Positions 16,513-24,552 are shown, counted from the first letter of the stretch. The stretch: 64,000 nt of DNA from Pseudomonadota bacterium (GCA_029778535.1 JAKOQB010000172.1:1-64000), one strand, 5' to 3'. Translations and numbers: made by a program. The notes: a model not told the origin generated them from the letters alone.

Positions 16513-17105
16513 CGGAGGGCGTCATTCCCGCGCACGCGGGAATCCAGCCGCCGGCGCGTGCCGACTGGATGACTGCCGGCGCGGGCATGACACCGTGCCG
16601 TACCGAAGGCCCTTCGAGGCTCGATCGCCGCGCGGCGCTGCGGCTCCTGTGTCTGTCGCCGCTTTCTTTCGTGAATGCTGCGGCAGGAGCCGAGAGCGAG
16701 CTCGTTCAGTGGACCGACGTCCAACTGCTCGACGGCCGCGTGCTCAGCGCGAAGACGCTGCGGGACAACGCGGTCGTGGTGCAGATCTGGGCCTCCTGGT
16801 GCCCGTTTTGCGGCGCGCAGAACCCGCACGTGCAGAAGCTCTACGACGCCTACCGCGGGCGCGGGCTGACGGTGCTGGCGTTCTCGATCGATCGCACCGA
16901 GCAGGCGGCGAAGGACTATCTGGCGCAGCGCGGCTACACCTTCAACGTCGCGATGCACACGCCGCAGGTCGACCGCTGGTTCGGTAAGCGGCGTTCTCTG
17001 CCCGAAACCTACGTGGTCGATCGGCAGGGCAACGTGGTGTTCACCCATCGCGGCGAGATGTTTCCGGAAGATATCGCCGCGCTGGCGCGTTTTGCAGCGA
17101 AGTAG
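16509..17105 (+). CDS. Periplasmic thioredoxin-like (TlpA/ResA-type) protein
   Basis: Thiol-disulfide oxidoreductase with WASWCPFC, cysteines 98 and 101 in the 198-residue reading, and a C-terminal SLPETYVVDRQG holding the cis-proline. A Tat- or Sec-like signal (LDRRAALRLLCLSPLSF, then NAAAGA) begins only at residue 38. The first 26 codons run through a palindromic repeat, so the ATG overlapping the soxX stop may not be the true start; ATG at codon 27 (16587) is a better fit, although it lacks a clear ribosome-binding site. Such proteins in sox clusters (SoxW-like) may keep SoxY or SoxAX thiols reduced. Confidence 0.85.
   Translation: MTEGVIPAHAGIQPPARADWMTAGAGMTPCRTEGPSRLDRRAALRLLCLSPLSFVNAAAGAESELVQWTDVQLLDGRVLSAKTLRDNAVVVQIWASWCPFCGAQNPHVQKLYDAYRGRGLTVLAFSIDRTEQAAKDYLAQRGYTFNVAMHTPQVDRWFGKRRSLPETYVVDRQGNVVFTHRGEMFPEDIAALARFAAK
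16521..16591. repeat. Palindromic repeat, class B (GTCATTCCCGCG type)
   Basis: An intergenic palindrome beginning GTCATTCCCGCG and ending GCGCGGGCATGAC, with inner inverted arms CGCGGGAATCCAG and CTGGATGACTGC. It lies between soxX and the thioredoxin core and is translated in the long form of that gene as VIPAHAGIQ..DWMTAGAGM. A second copy lies near 33.0 kb. Confidence 0.85.
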
Positions 17106-17119
17106 AAGACGGAGCAGCG

Positions 17120-18832
17120 ATGCAGCGAAGGGAATTCCTTCAGGTGCTGGCGGCAGCGGCCGCCGCCGGAATGCCGATCGCCGCGCGCGATGCGCTGGCG
17201 CAATCCGCGTCGGCCGAGCGCATGTACGACGTGCCGCGCTTCGGCAACGTGCACCTGCTGCACTTCACCGACTGCCACGCGCAACTGAAGCCGATCTATT
17301 TCCGCGAGCCGAGCGTGAACCTCGGCGTGGCCGATGCGCGCGGCCAGCCGCCGCACCTGGTCGGCGAGCATCTGCTGAAGCGGTTCGGCATCGCGCCGAA
17401 ATCGCTCGACGCCTACGCGTTCACCTTTCTGGACTTCGAGTCGGCCGCGCGCGCGTACGGCAAGGTCGGCGGCTTCGCGCACCTGGCCACGCTGGTCAAG
17501 CGGCTGCGCGCATCGCGCCCCGGCGCGCTGCTGCTCGACGGCGGCGACACCTGGCAGGGCTCGGGAACGTCGCTGTGGACCAACGCGCAGGACATGGTCG
17601 ACGCCGCCAAGCTGCTCGGCGTGGACATCATGACGCCGCACTGGGAGATGACTTATGGCGCCAAGCGCGTGCAGGAGATCGTCGACAAGGACCTCAAGGG
17701 GAAGATCGACTTCATCGCGCAGAACATCACCACCGCCGATTTCGGCGACCAGGTATTCCCGCCGTACGTGCTGCGCGAGATGAACGGGGTGAAGGTCGCG
17801 ATCATCGGCCAGGCGTTTCCGTACACGCCGATCGCGAACCCGCGCTACATGGTCGCCGAGTGGAGCTTCGGCATCAAGGACGACACGCTGCAGAAGTTCG
17901 TCGACGAGGCCAGAGGCAAGGGAGCGCAGGTCGTCGTCGTGCTCAGCCATAACGGCATGGACGTGGATCTCAAGATGGCAGGGCGCGTGCGCGGCGTCGA
18001 CGCGATCCTCGGCGGGCACACGCACGACGGCGTGCCCGCACCCACGATCGTGAAGAACGCCGGCAGACAGACGCTGGTGACCAACGCCGGCAGCAACGGC
18101 AAGTTCCTCGCGGTGCTCGACTTCGACGTGAAGGGCGGCAAGGTCGCCGACTACCGCTACAAGCTGCTGCCGGTGTTCTCGAACCTGCTGCCGGCGGACG
18201 CGGACATGGACGCGTACATCAGGCGCGTGCGCGCGCCGTACGAGGCGAAACTGAACGAGCAGCTCGCGGTGACCGAGGGCCTGCTGTACCGGCGCGGCAA
18301 TTTCAACGGCACCTTCGACCAGCTGATCCTCGACGCGCTGATGGCGGTCAAGGGTGCGCCGATCGCGTTCTCGCCCGGGTTCCGCTGGGGCACGTCGCTG
18401 CTGCCGGGGCAACCGGTCCTGATGGAGCACGTGCTCGACCAGACCGCGGTCACCTATCCGGCCACGACGGTCAACGACCTGTCGGGCGAGATGATCAAGA
18501 CGATCCTCGAGGACGTCGCCGACAACCTGTTCAATCCCGATCCGTACCTGCAGCAGGGCGGCGACATGGTGCGCGTCGGCGGGCTCACGTACGCGCTCGA
18601 TCCGAACGCGAAGATGGGCGCGCGCATCAGCGACATGCGGCTGGACGGCAAGCCGATCGAAGCGAACAAGACCTACAAGGTCGCCGGCTGGGCGAGCGTG
18701 CAGGAGGGCGTGCAGGGCGAACCGGTGTGGGACGTGGTCGCGAAGTATCTGCGCGACCAGCGCATGATCAAGCCGCGCAAGCTGAACAACCCCCGGCTCG
18801 CGGGCGTGCAGGGCAACCCGGGCATCGCCTGA
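17120..18832 (+). CDS. soxB: S-sulfosulfanyl-L-cysteine sulfohydrolase SoxB
   Basis: Dimanganese hydrolase that releases sulfate from the SoxY-bound thiosulfate adduct. It has 570 residues, the usual length. A Tat-like N terminus (MQRREFLQVLAAA) leads to a cleavage region DALAQSA. Metal-binding motifs of the 5'-nucleotidase family are present: D51-C-H53, GGDTWQGSG near 139-147, SHNGMD near 276, and GGHTHDG near 297. The gene follows the thioredoxin gene by 14 bases. soxB is a standard marker for thiosulfate oxidation. Confidence 0.97.
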   Translation: MQRREFLQVLAAAAAAGMPIAARDALAQSASAERMYDVPRFGNVHLLHFTDCHAQLKPIYFREPSVNLGVADARGQPPHLVGEHLLKRFGIAPKSLDAYAFTFLDFESAARAYGKVGGFAHLATLVKRLRASRPGALLLDGGDTWQGSGTSLWTNAQDMVDAAKLLGVDIMTPHWEMTYGAKRVQEIVDKDLKGKIDFIAQNITTADFGDQVFPPYVLREMNGVKVAIIGQAFPYTPIANPRYMVAEWSFGIKDDTLQKFVDEARGKGAQVVVVLSHNGMDVDLKMAGRVRGVDAILGGHTHDGVPAPTIVKNAGRQTLVTNAGSNGKFLAVLDFDVKGGKVADYRYKLLPVFSNLLPADADMDAYIRRVRAPYEAKLNEQLAVTEGLLYRRGNFNGTFDQLILDALMAVKGAPIAFSPGFRWGTSLLPGQPVLMEHVLDQTAVTYPATTVNDLSGEMIKTILEDVADNLFNPDPYLQQGGDMVRVGGLTYALDPNAKMGARISDMRLDGKPIEANKTYKVAGWASVQEGVQGEPVWDVVAKYLRDQRMIKPRKLNNPRLAGVQGNPGIA

Positions 18833-18851
18833 ATCGGCCGGGAGCGATCGA

Positions 18852-19361
18852 ATGCGTCGGACGCGGCAGCGCAGGGCGGTTCTGCAGACCTTCGGCGCCG
18901 CAGCGATCGCATTGGCCGGACGCTGGAGCGCGGCGCAGGGCGCGGTGCCCGATGAGGAGGCGCTGCAGGTCATCGAGGACCTCGGCCGCCTGCGCGAACA
19001 GAGCCGGCGCGAGCGCCTGCCGGTGCTGCTCTTCTTCACCACGCCGGGCTGTCCGTTCTGCCTCGAGGTCCGCCGCAATTACCTCGCGCCGCGCGTGAAG
19101 CAGGGCAGGACGGCCGGCGTGATCGTGCGCGAGGTCGACATCACGAGCCGGCGCACGGTCGCGGGCCATGACGGCAGGCCGGTGAGCGAATCGGAGCTGG
19201 CGGTCCGCTTCAACGTCCGCGTGGCGCCGGTGGTCGTGCTGGTCAACGGCGATCTGATGCCGCTGGCCGATCCGCTGGTCGGCATCGACCGCTCGGGGTT
19301 CTACGAAGGCTTTCTGAGTGCGGCGATCGAGACGGCGCGGGCGAAGGTTGCAACGCAGTGA
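18852..19361 (+). CDS. Thioredoxin-fold protein of the sox cluster (SoxW/SoxS-like)
   Basis: A 169-residue protein with an export signal (RRAVLQTFGAAAIALAG, cleavage near SAAQ) and a thioredoxin fold with C67-P-F-C70 in FFTTPGCPFCLEVRRNYL. The cis-proline lies in NVRVAPVVVLV. A long insertion separates the first helix from the central strand, as in DsbC/SoxS-like proteins. It probably reduces or reactivates thiols of the Sox proteins in the periplasm. It follows soxB by 19 bases. The exact subfamily is uncertain. Confidence 0.82.
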   Translation: MRRTRQRRAVLQTFGAAAIALAGRWSAAQGAVPDEEALQVIEDLGRLREQSRRERLPVLLFFTTPGCPFCLEVRRNYLAPRVKQGRTAGVIVREVDITSRRTVAGHDGRPVSESELAVRFNVRVAPVVVLVNGDLMPLADPLVGIDRSGFYEGFLSAAIETARAKVATQ

Positions 19362-19411
19362 CCGGTCGCGCGCACGCAGGGGAAACGGCTTTGTTCGTGA
19401 AGGAGGACCCG

Positions 19412-19852
19412 ATGATCCGACGCTGGTTTCTCGCTTTGTTTGCGTTGCTGTTCGCTGCGCTGGCGGTGCCGGCCGGTGCTCAGACCGCGTCGCCGGGCGC
19501 GGCGAAGAAGTACCGCGTCGTGATGCAGGTCAGCGATCCCGACCCGCGCGGCTGGAACCAGACGCTGAACAACGCGCTGCAGCTGACGAAGAACGCGGGC
19601 AAGCAGAACGTCGAGATCGAGGTCGTCGCCAACGGCATGGGGATCGGCATGCTGAAGCAGGGCTCGCCCAGCGCCGAACTGGTCGCCGCCGCACTGGCGC
19701 AGGACGTCAAGGTGCTGGCCTGCGGCGTCACGATGAAGGCGCTGCTGCTGGAGAAGGACGACATGCTGCCGAACATCGGCTACGTGCCGGGCGGACTGAT
19801 CGAGATCCTCGACCGCCAGCGCGAAGGCTGGCAATACGTGAAGGGCGGCTGA
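19412..19852 (+). CDS. Periplasmic DsrE-like protein (copy 2)
   Basis: A 146-residue DsrE-fold protein with a Sec signal (MIRRWFLALFALLFAALAV, cleavage near AGAQ). Strands YRVVMQVSD and VEIEVVANGMGIGML lead to VLACGVTMKAL with the single cysteine C104. The C terminus, IGYVPGGLIEILDRQREGW, is nearly the same as in the next gene, so the two are paralogues. The ATG follows AAGGAGG; an in-frame ATG 18 codons earlier would spoil the signal peptide. Probably a periplasmic sulfur carrier. Confidence 0.85.
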   Translation: MIRRWFLALFALLFAALAVPAGAQTASPGAAKKYRVVMQVSDPDPRGWNQTLNNALQLTKNAGKQNVEIEVVANGMGIGMLKQGSPSAELVAAALAQDVKVLACGVTMKALLLEKDDMLPNIGYVPGGLIEILDRQREGWQYVKGG

Positions 19853-19913
19853 CCGCGTTGCCGCAGTTCACGCATCTATTCCGGCCTCACCACCCACCCC
19901 AAGGAGATCCGTC

Positions 19914-20342
19914 ATGAAGCGCCTGCTTGCCTTTCTCGCCGCGTTGGTTTTCGGAAGCCTCGTTGCAGTCGGCGCCGCATGGGGCCAGTCGACCGGCACC
20001 AAGGAGCGCGTCGTGATCCAGGTCAGCACGCCCGATCAGCGCATGTGGGCGCAGTCGCTGAACTACGCGGAAAACCTGCGTGAGCTGTACGGCAAGGACA
20101 ACGTCGAGATCGAGATCGTCGCGCTCGGCCAGGGCCTCGGCGTGCTGAAGCTCGACTCGCCGATGGCCACCCGCGTCGCCGACACGCTGAAGTCCGGCGT
20201 GAAGGTCGTCGCCTGCCAGGTGACGATGCGGCGGCAGAAGCTGCAGAAGGAAGACATGTTGTCCGACATCGGCTACGTGCCGGCGGGCCTGGGCGAAGTC
20301 ATCAAGCGCCAGCGCGAGGGGTGGGCGTATATCGGCGGGTGA
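19914..20342 (+). CDS. Periplasmic DsrE-like protein (copy 3)
   Basis: A 142-residue paralogue of the preceding protein, with a Sec signal ending near AAWGQ and the single cysteine C101 in VVACQVTMRRQ. It shares the pattern RVVIQVST..VEIEIVALGQGLGVL and the same C-terminal motif IGYVPAGLGEVIKRQREGW. A strong AAGGAG precedes the ATG. It is the last gene of the sox run, 70 bases before tRNA-Ser. A role in handling sulfane sulfur with SoxYZ is inferred. Confidence 0.85.
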   Translation: MKRLLAFLAALVFGSLVAVGAAWGQSTGTKERVVIQVSTPDQRMWAQSLNYAENLRELYGKDNVEIEIVALGQGLGVLKLDSPMATRVADTLKSGVKVVACQVTMRRQKLQKEDMLSDIGYVPAGLGEVIKRQREGWAYIGG

Positions 20343-20411
20343 GCAAACCGTCGATCTTCGCAGCAGGTGGAGGCAAGTCGGCCGGTCGGGCCGGTATGCT
20401 TCGGCATGCAA

Positions 20412-20499
20412 GGAGGTGTGGCCGAGCGGTTTAAGGCACCGGTCTTGAAAACCGGCAAGGGGCGACCCTTCGTGAGTTCGAATCTCACCGCCTCCGCCA
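20412..20499 (+). tRNA. tRNA-Ser (UGA)
   Basis: A full cloverleaf: acceptor GGAGGTG pairs with CGCCTCC (one G-T pair), discriminator G and encoded CCA. The D arm is GCCGAGCGGTTTAAGGC. The anticodon stem CCGGT/ACCGG holds loop CTTGAAA, giving anticodon TGA. A class II variable arm (GGGGCGACCCTTC) and the T arm GTGAGTTCGAATCTCAC complete it. The 88-base length and long variable arm are those of tRNA-Ser. Confidence 0.96.
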
Positions 20500-20599
20500 C
20501 TACCGACGGTCTTGACAACATCGCGCGATGCGCGATGTTGCGGCGAAGGCTAACGCGGGCCAAGCCCGCGTTAAGCTCGCGAAGCGAGCGGCCGAAGCC
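20500..20599. repeat. Three consecutive hairpins between two copies of a tRNA 3' half
   Basis: Exactly 100 bases holding three inverted repeats in a row: CAACATCGCG/CGCGATGTTG with a 5-base loop, TAACGCGGGC/GCCCGCGTTA with loop CAA, and GCTCGC/GCGAGC with loop GAA. The block lies between the tRNA-Ser and a copy of its 3' half. It may be a mini-element or an integration remnant. Confidence 0.8.
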
Positions 20600-20651
20600 A
20601 AAACCGGCAAGGGGCGACCCTTCGTGAGTTCGAATCTCACCGCCTCCGCCA
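20600..20651 (+). pseudogene. Duplicated 3' half of tRNA-Ser
   Basis: A 52-base exact copy of the preceding tRNA from the anticodon loop (AAAACCGGC) through variable arm, T arm, acceptor strand and CCA. The 5' half is missing, so no tRNA can form. The copy ends 13 bases before the next gene. Direct repeats of tRNA 3' ends are typical of integrase attachment sites, though no integrase is present. Confidence 0.9.
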
Positions 20652-20664
20652 GATCCGAGTTCGC

Positions 20665-21369
20665 ATGGAATTCGCCAACCGCACCGTGATCGTCACCGGC
20701 GCCGCCGGCAATCTCGGCCGCGCCGTGGCGGAAGCGTTCGCCGCTCGCGGCGCGAAGCTCGTGCTGATCGATCTGCGGCGCGACAGCCTGGAAAGGGCCT
20801 TCGGCGCCGAGGACGCGCACCGCATGTTCGCGCCGATCGACCTGCTCGACCAGACGCAGGTCGACGCCGCGGTCGCGCGCGCGGTCGAGCGCTTCGGCCG
20901 CATCGACGCGCTGTGCAATATCGCCGGCGGCTTCCGCATGGGTCCGGCGGTGCACGAGACGCCGTCGACGGACTGGGACTTCCTGTTCGATCTGAACGCG
21001 CGCACCGTGCTGCACATGGCGCGCACGGTCGTGCCGCGCATGCTCGCAAGCGGCGCCGGCCGCATCGTCAACGTCGGCGCGTTCGGCGCGCAGCGAGGCG
21101 CGGCGCGGATGGCGGCCTACACTGCATCCAAGAGCGTGGTGATCCGGCTCACCGAGTCGATGGCGGCGGAGCTGCGCGAGAAGAACATCAACGTCAACTG
21201 CGTGCTGCCGGCGACGATCGATACGCCGGAAAACCGCGCCGCAATGCCGGACGCCGATCCGTCGCGCTGGGTTGCGCCCGGCGACCTCGCCAGCGTGATC
21301 GTGTTTCTCGCCTCCGATGCCGCGCGCGCGATCCATGGCGCGGCGCTGCCGGTGACGGGGCTCGTCTGA
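20665..21369 (+). CDS. Short-chain dehydrogenase/reductase (SDR)
   Basis: A 234-residue classical SDR. The cofactor motif TGAAGNLG is at 11-18, an altered NxAG motif (NIAGG) is near 89, the catalytic serine region is near 140 (VNVGAFGAQRG, where the usual serine is not clear), and Y151-x3-K155 lies in YTASK. Aspartate in VLIDLRR suggests NAD preference. The substrate is unknown. It may be co-transcribed with the permease gene, whose ATG overlaps its stop (TGATG). Confidence 0.88.
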   Translation: MEFANRTVIVTGAAGNLGRAVAEAFAARGAKLVLIDLRRDSLERAFGAEDAHRMFAPIDLLDQTQVDAAVARAVERFGRIDALCNIAGGFRMGPAVHETPSTDWDFLFDLNARTVLHMARTVVPRMLASGAGRIVNVGAFGAQRGAARMAAYTASKSVVIRLTESMAAELREKNINVNCVLPATIDTPENRAAMPDADPSRWVAPGDLASVIVFLASDAARAIHGAALPVTGLV

Positions 21370-23876
21370 TGCACTTCCCTGCCCTGCTGCGCCAGTCGTT
21401 GCGCATGACGCGGCGCGACTGGCGCGCGGGCGAGCTGAGGCTGCTGGCGGCGGCGCTGGTGATCGCGGTGGCCGCGGTGGCCAGCGTCGGCTTCTTCGTC
21501 GACCGCATCCGGCTGGGACTGGAGCGCGATGCGAAGCAACTGCTCGGCGCCGATGTCGTGCTCAGTTCCGACCGCCCGATCACCGACGCCGACAGCGCGC
21601 GCGCGCAGAACGCGGGACTGCGCACGGCGCAGACGGTCGTCTTTCCGAGCATGGCGGTCAGCGAGCGCGATCCGAGCGACACCGCGCTGGCGGCGGTGAA
21701 GGCCGTGTCGGCCGGCTATCCGCTGCGCGGCGCGCTGCGCGTGGCCACGCAACCGGACGCGCCCGACGCGGCGACGCGCGAGATTCCCGCGCCCGGCACC
21801 GTGTGGGTTGACGCGCCGCTGCTGCAGTCGCTGCGGCTCGCGGTCGGCGACCGGCTGCGGCTGGGCGAGGCGAGCTTCCGCATCGCCCGCATCATCACCG
21901 TCGAGCCGGACCGCGGCGCTCAGTTCATCAACTTCGCGCCGCGCGTGCTGCTGAATCTCGCCGACCTGCCGGCCACGCAGCTGATCCAGGCCGGCAGTCG
22001 CGTCACGTACCGGCTGCTGGTCGCGGGCGACGCCACCGCGGTGCGCGCGTACGCGGCCTGGGCCAACGAGAACCTCGCGCGCGGCCAGCATCTCGAATCG
22101 ACCGAGGGCGGACGGCCCGAGATGCAGCGCACTCTCGAGCGCGCGGAGCGCTTCCTCGCGTTGGTGGCGCTGCTGGCGGCGATGATCGCGGCGGTCGCGA
22201 TCGCGGCCGCGGCGCGCCGCTTCTCGCTGCGGCACCTCGATTCGTGCGCGATGATGCGTTGCCTGGGTCTCGCGCAGCGCGACATCTTTGCCCTGTTCGC
22301 GCTCGAGTTCCTGATCACCGGGCTCATCGCGTGCGCGGCGGGAATGGTGCTGGGGTTCAGCGCGCACTTCCTGCTGCTCGAAGTGCTGCGCACGCTGATC
22401 CAGACGCAGTTGCCGCTGCCTTCGCCGGCGCCGGCGGTGCAGGGCGGCGCGGTCGGACTGGTGCTGCTGTTCGGCTTCGCGCTGCCGCCGCTCGCGCAGT
22501 TGCGGCGGGTGCCGCCGCTGCGCGTGCTGCGCAAGGAACTCGGGCCGCCGACGGGGCGCGCCGCGTTCGGCTACGTGCTCGGCTGCGCGGGCTTCTTCGG
22601 CCTGCTGCTGTGGTCTTCGAACGATCTGAAGATCGGCAGCCTGATCGCGGGCGGCTTCGCGCTCGGCATCGCGTCGTTCGCGCTCGTCGCGTGGTTGACG
22701 CTGAAGGCATTGGCGCCGCTGCGCGCGATGACCGGGCGGCTCGGCATCTCGTGGCGCTTCGCGATCGCCGCCGTGCAGCGGCGGCCGGTGGCGACGATCG
22801 TCCAGCTCGTCGCGCTCGCGGTCGGGCTGATGGCGCTGCTGCTGCTGACGGTCACGCGCACCGATCTGATCGATGCCTGGCGCCGCGCGGCGCCGCCCGA
22901 TGCGCCGAACCGCTTCGTGATCAACATCCAGCCCGATCAGGCGCAGGCGTTCGCGCAGCGGCTGGCGCAGGACGGCATCGGCGACGCGACGCTGTACCCG
23001 ATGATCCGCGGCCGGCTGATCGAGAAGAACGGCCGGCCGATCGGTCCGGAGAACTTCAGCAACGAGCGCGCGCAGCGGCTGGTCGACCGCGAGTTCAACC
23101 TGTCGTATACCGACCAGCAGCCGTCGTACAACCAGATCGTCGCCGGGCACTGGTTCAAGCCCGGCGCAGCCGAGCTGTCGCTGGAGGAGGGGATCGCGAA
23201 GACGCTCGGCATCGCGCTCGGCGACGAGCTGGTGTTCGACATCGCCGGCAACCGCATCGGCGCGCGCGTGAGCTCGCTGCGCAAGGTCAACTGGGATTCG
23301 ATGCGAGCGAACTTCTTCGTGCTGATGCCGAGTGCGCTGCTGCGCGACCAGCCGAAGAGCTTCATGACCGCGTTTCACCTGCCGCGCACGCAGGCCGCGG
23401 TCGGAGCCGATCTCGTACGCGAGTTTCCGAACCTGACCGTGATCGACACCAGCGCGCTGCTGCGGCAGGTGCAGGCGGTGCTCGACCAGGTCATCGCCGC
23501 GGTCGAGTTCCTGTTCGTGTTCACGCTGATCGCCGGCGTGCTGGTGCTGTACGCGGCGCTCGCGAGCAGCCGCGACGAGCGCGTGCGCGAGGCCGGCCTG
23601 CTGCGCGCGCTCGGCGCGTCGCGCCGCCAGCTGTCGCAGGCGCAGGTCGCGGAGATGATCTGCCTCGGCGGACTGGCCGGCCTGCTGGCGGCGGTCGGCG
23701 CAGCAGCGATCGGCTGGGCGCTCGCGAAGTACGCGTTCGAGTTCGAGTACACGGTCGCGCCGTGGGTGTTCGTGCTGGGCATCGCGGGCGGCGCCGCGTG
23801 CGCGCTCATCGGCGGCTGGTTCGGCCTGCGCAGCGTGCTGAAGACGCCACCGCTGACGACGCTGAGGGAAGCATGA
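21369..23876 (+). CDS. FtsX-type ABC transporter permease (YbbP-like)
   Basis: An 835-residue membrane protein with the double MacB/FtsX layout: a first membrane helix near 27-47, a large periplasmic domain, three helices at about 260-400, further helices, a second periplasmic domain, and a last helix group at about 705-825. This is the shape of YbbP/LolCE-like permeases. No ATPase partner (YbbA-like) lies beside it, so the subunit must come from elsewhere. The ATG overlaps the SDR stop. A continuous frame upstream belongs to a shadow reading of the SDR gene and was excluded. Confidence 0.85.
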   Translation: MHFPALLRQSLRMTRRDWRAGELRLLAAALVIAVAAVASVGFFVDRIRLGLERDAKQLLGADVVLSSDRPITDADSARAQNAGLRTAQTVVFPSMAVSERDPSDTALAAVKAVSAGYPLRGALRVATQPDAPDAATREIPAPGTVWVDAPLLQSLRLAVGDRLRLGEASFRIARIITVEPDRGAQFINFAPRVLLNLADLPATQLIQAGSRVTYRLLVAGDATAVRAYAAWANENLARGQHLESTEGGRPEMQRTLERAERFLALVALLAAMIAAVAIAAAARRFSLRHLDSCAMMRCLGLAQRDIFALFALEFLITGLIACAAGMVLGFSAHFLLLEVLRTLIQTQLPLPSPAPAVQGGAVGLVLLFGFALPPLAQLRRVPPLRVLRKELGPPTGRAAFGYVLGCAGFFGLLLWSSNDLKIGSLIAGGFALGIASFALVAWLTLKALAPLRAMTGRLGISWRFAIAAVQRRPVATIVQLVALAVGLMALLLLTVTRTDLIDAWRRAAPPDAPNRFVINIQPDQAQAFAQRLAQDGIGDATLYPMIRGRLIEKNGRPIGPENFSNERAQRLVDREFNLSYTDQQPSYNQIVAGHWFKPGAAELSLEEGIAKTLGIALGDELVFDIAGNRIGARVSSLRKVNWDSMRANFFVLMPSALLRDQPKSFMTAFHLPRTQAAVGADLVREFPNLTVIDTSALLRQVQAVLDQVIAAVEFLFVFTLIAGVLVLYAALASSRDERVREAGLLRALGASRRQLSQAQVAEMICLGGLAGLLAAVGAAAIGWALAKYAFEFEYTVAPWVFVLGIAGGAACALIGGWFGLRSVLKTPPLTTLREA

Positions 23877-24024
23877 TCCATCGCCGCGCCGCCCCAAGAT
23901 GGATCGAAGAGCCCGTCGCAGGACGCGATGGGCGTTCGAGCCGTCCAAGCTCGCGCAGGCGAGCTTGGAGCCGCGGCTCTCACCACCCTTGGGGGGACAG
24001 CGCCGCAGGCGCGAAGGGGGCCAC
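23877..24024. repeat. Hairpin-rich gap before the haemoglobin gene
   Basis: Contains GATCCATC/GATGGATC as a loose stem and a perfect 11-bp stem TCCAAGCTCGC - GCAG - GCGAGCTTGGA (23944-23969). The core GCTCGC..GCGAGC also occurs in the hairpin block beside tRNA-Ser. Could be a terminator for the permease gene or a dispersed small element; there is no T tract. Confidence 0.6.
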
Positions 24025-24444
24025 GTGAGCGTTCCGAACCCCACTGAAGAAATCACGCGTGCGGAAGACACGCCGTATGCGCTGCTGGGCGGCGACGCCG
24101 GCGTGCGCGCGCTGGTCGACCGCTTCTACGACCTGATGGAACTCGAACCCGCGTATGCAGGCATCCGCAAGCTGCACCAGCCCGACCTGGCGCACGCGCG
24201 CGACAAGCTGTACTGGTATCTGTCCGGCTGGCTCGGCGGGCCGAACCGGTACATCGAGCGCTTCGGCCATCCGCGGCTGCGCGCGCGGCATCTGCCGTTT
24301 GCGATCGGCGTCGCCGAGCGCGATCAATGGATGGCCTGCATGCGGCAGGCGCTGATCGAGTGCGGCGTCGACGAACCGCTGCGGGAGCGGCTGCTGCAGG
24401 CATTCTTCGGCACCGCCGACTGGATGCGCAACCGCGACGGCTGA
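24025..24444 (+). CDS. Group II truncated haemoglobin
   Basis: A 139-residue globin of the 2-over-2 type. LGGDAGVRALVDRFYDLME forms the first helices, LYWYLSGWLGGP the E/F region, and GHPRLRARHLPF holds the proximal histidine, followed by DQWMACMRQAL. Family members bind oxygen or nitric oxide. I chose the GTG after GAAGGGGG; the frame stays open further upstream, where the sequence is hairpin repeat and not globin-like. Confidence 0.9.
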   Translation: MSVPNPTEEITRAEDTPYALLGGDAGVRALVDRFYDLMELEPAYAGIRKLHQPDLAHARDKLYWYLSGWLGGPNRYIERFGHPRLRARHLPFAIGVAERDQWMACMRQALIECGVDEPLRERLLQAFFGTADWMRNRDG

Positions 24445-24458
24445 CGCAAGCCTTGCGT
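24444..24458 (+). terminator. Possible weak terminator after the haemoglobin gene
   Basis: A 6-bp stem ACGCAA/TTGCGT with a three-base loop directly at the stop codon. No run of T follows, so the assignment is weak. Confidence 0.3.
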
Positions 24459-24552
24459 TCGGATTAGCCGATCCGCGCGCTGCGCGTTCGCGCGGTGCGT
24501 CTTCCTCCGTTCATACTCGGCGCCGTCTCTTTTCGCTTGAACGGGAGCATCA

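Noticed and set aside
16509..19361. Calling the two thioredoxin-fold genes soxV/soxW or soxS with certainty
   Set aside because: Both have a CPFC motif and an export signal, but I could not separate the Sox subfamilies by motif alone, so no gene symbols were given.
20600..20651. A second tRNA-Ser gene
   Set aside because: Only the 3' half is present; there is no acceptor 5' strand, D arm or complete anticodon stem.
21117..24071. A 984-codon minus-strand frame opposite the FtsX-type permease
   Set aside because: Same shadow effect; composition dominated by R, H, Q and E, with no domain.
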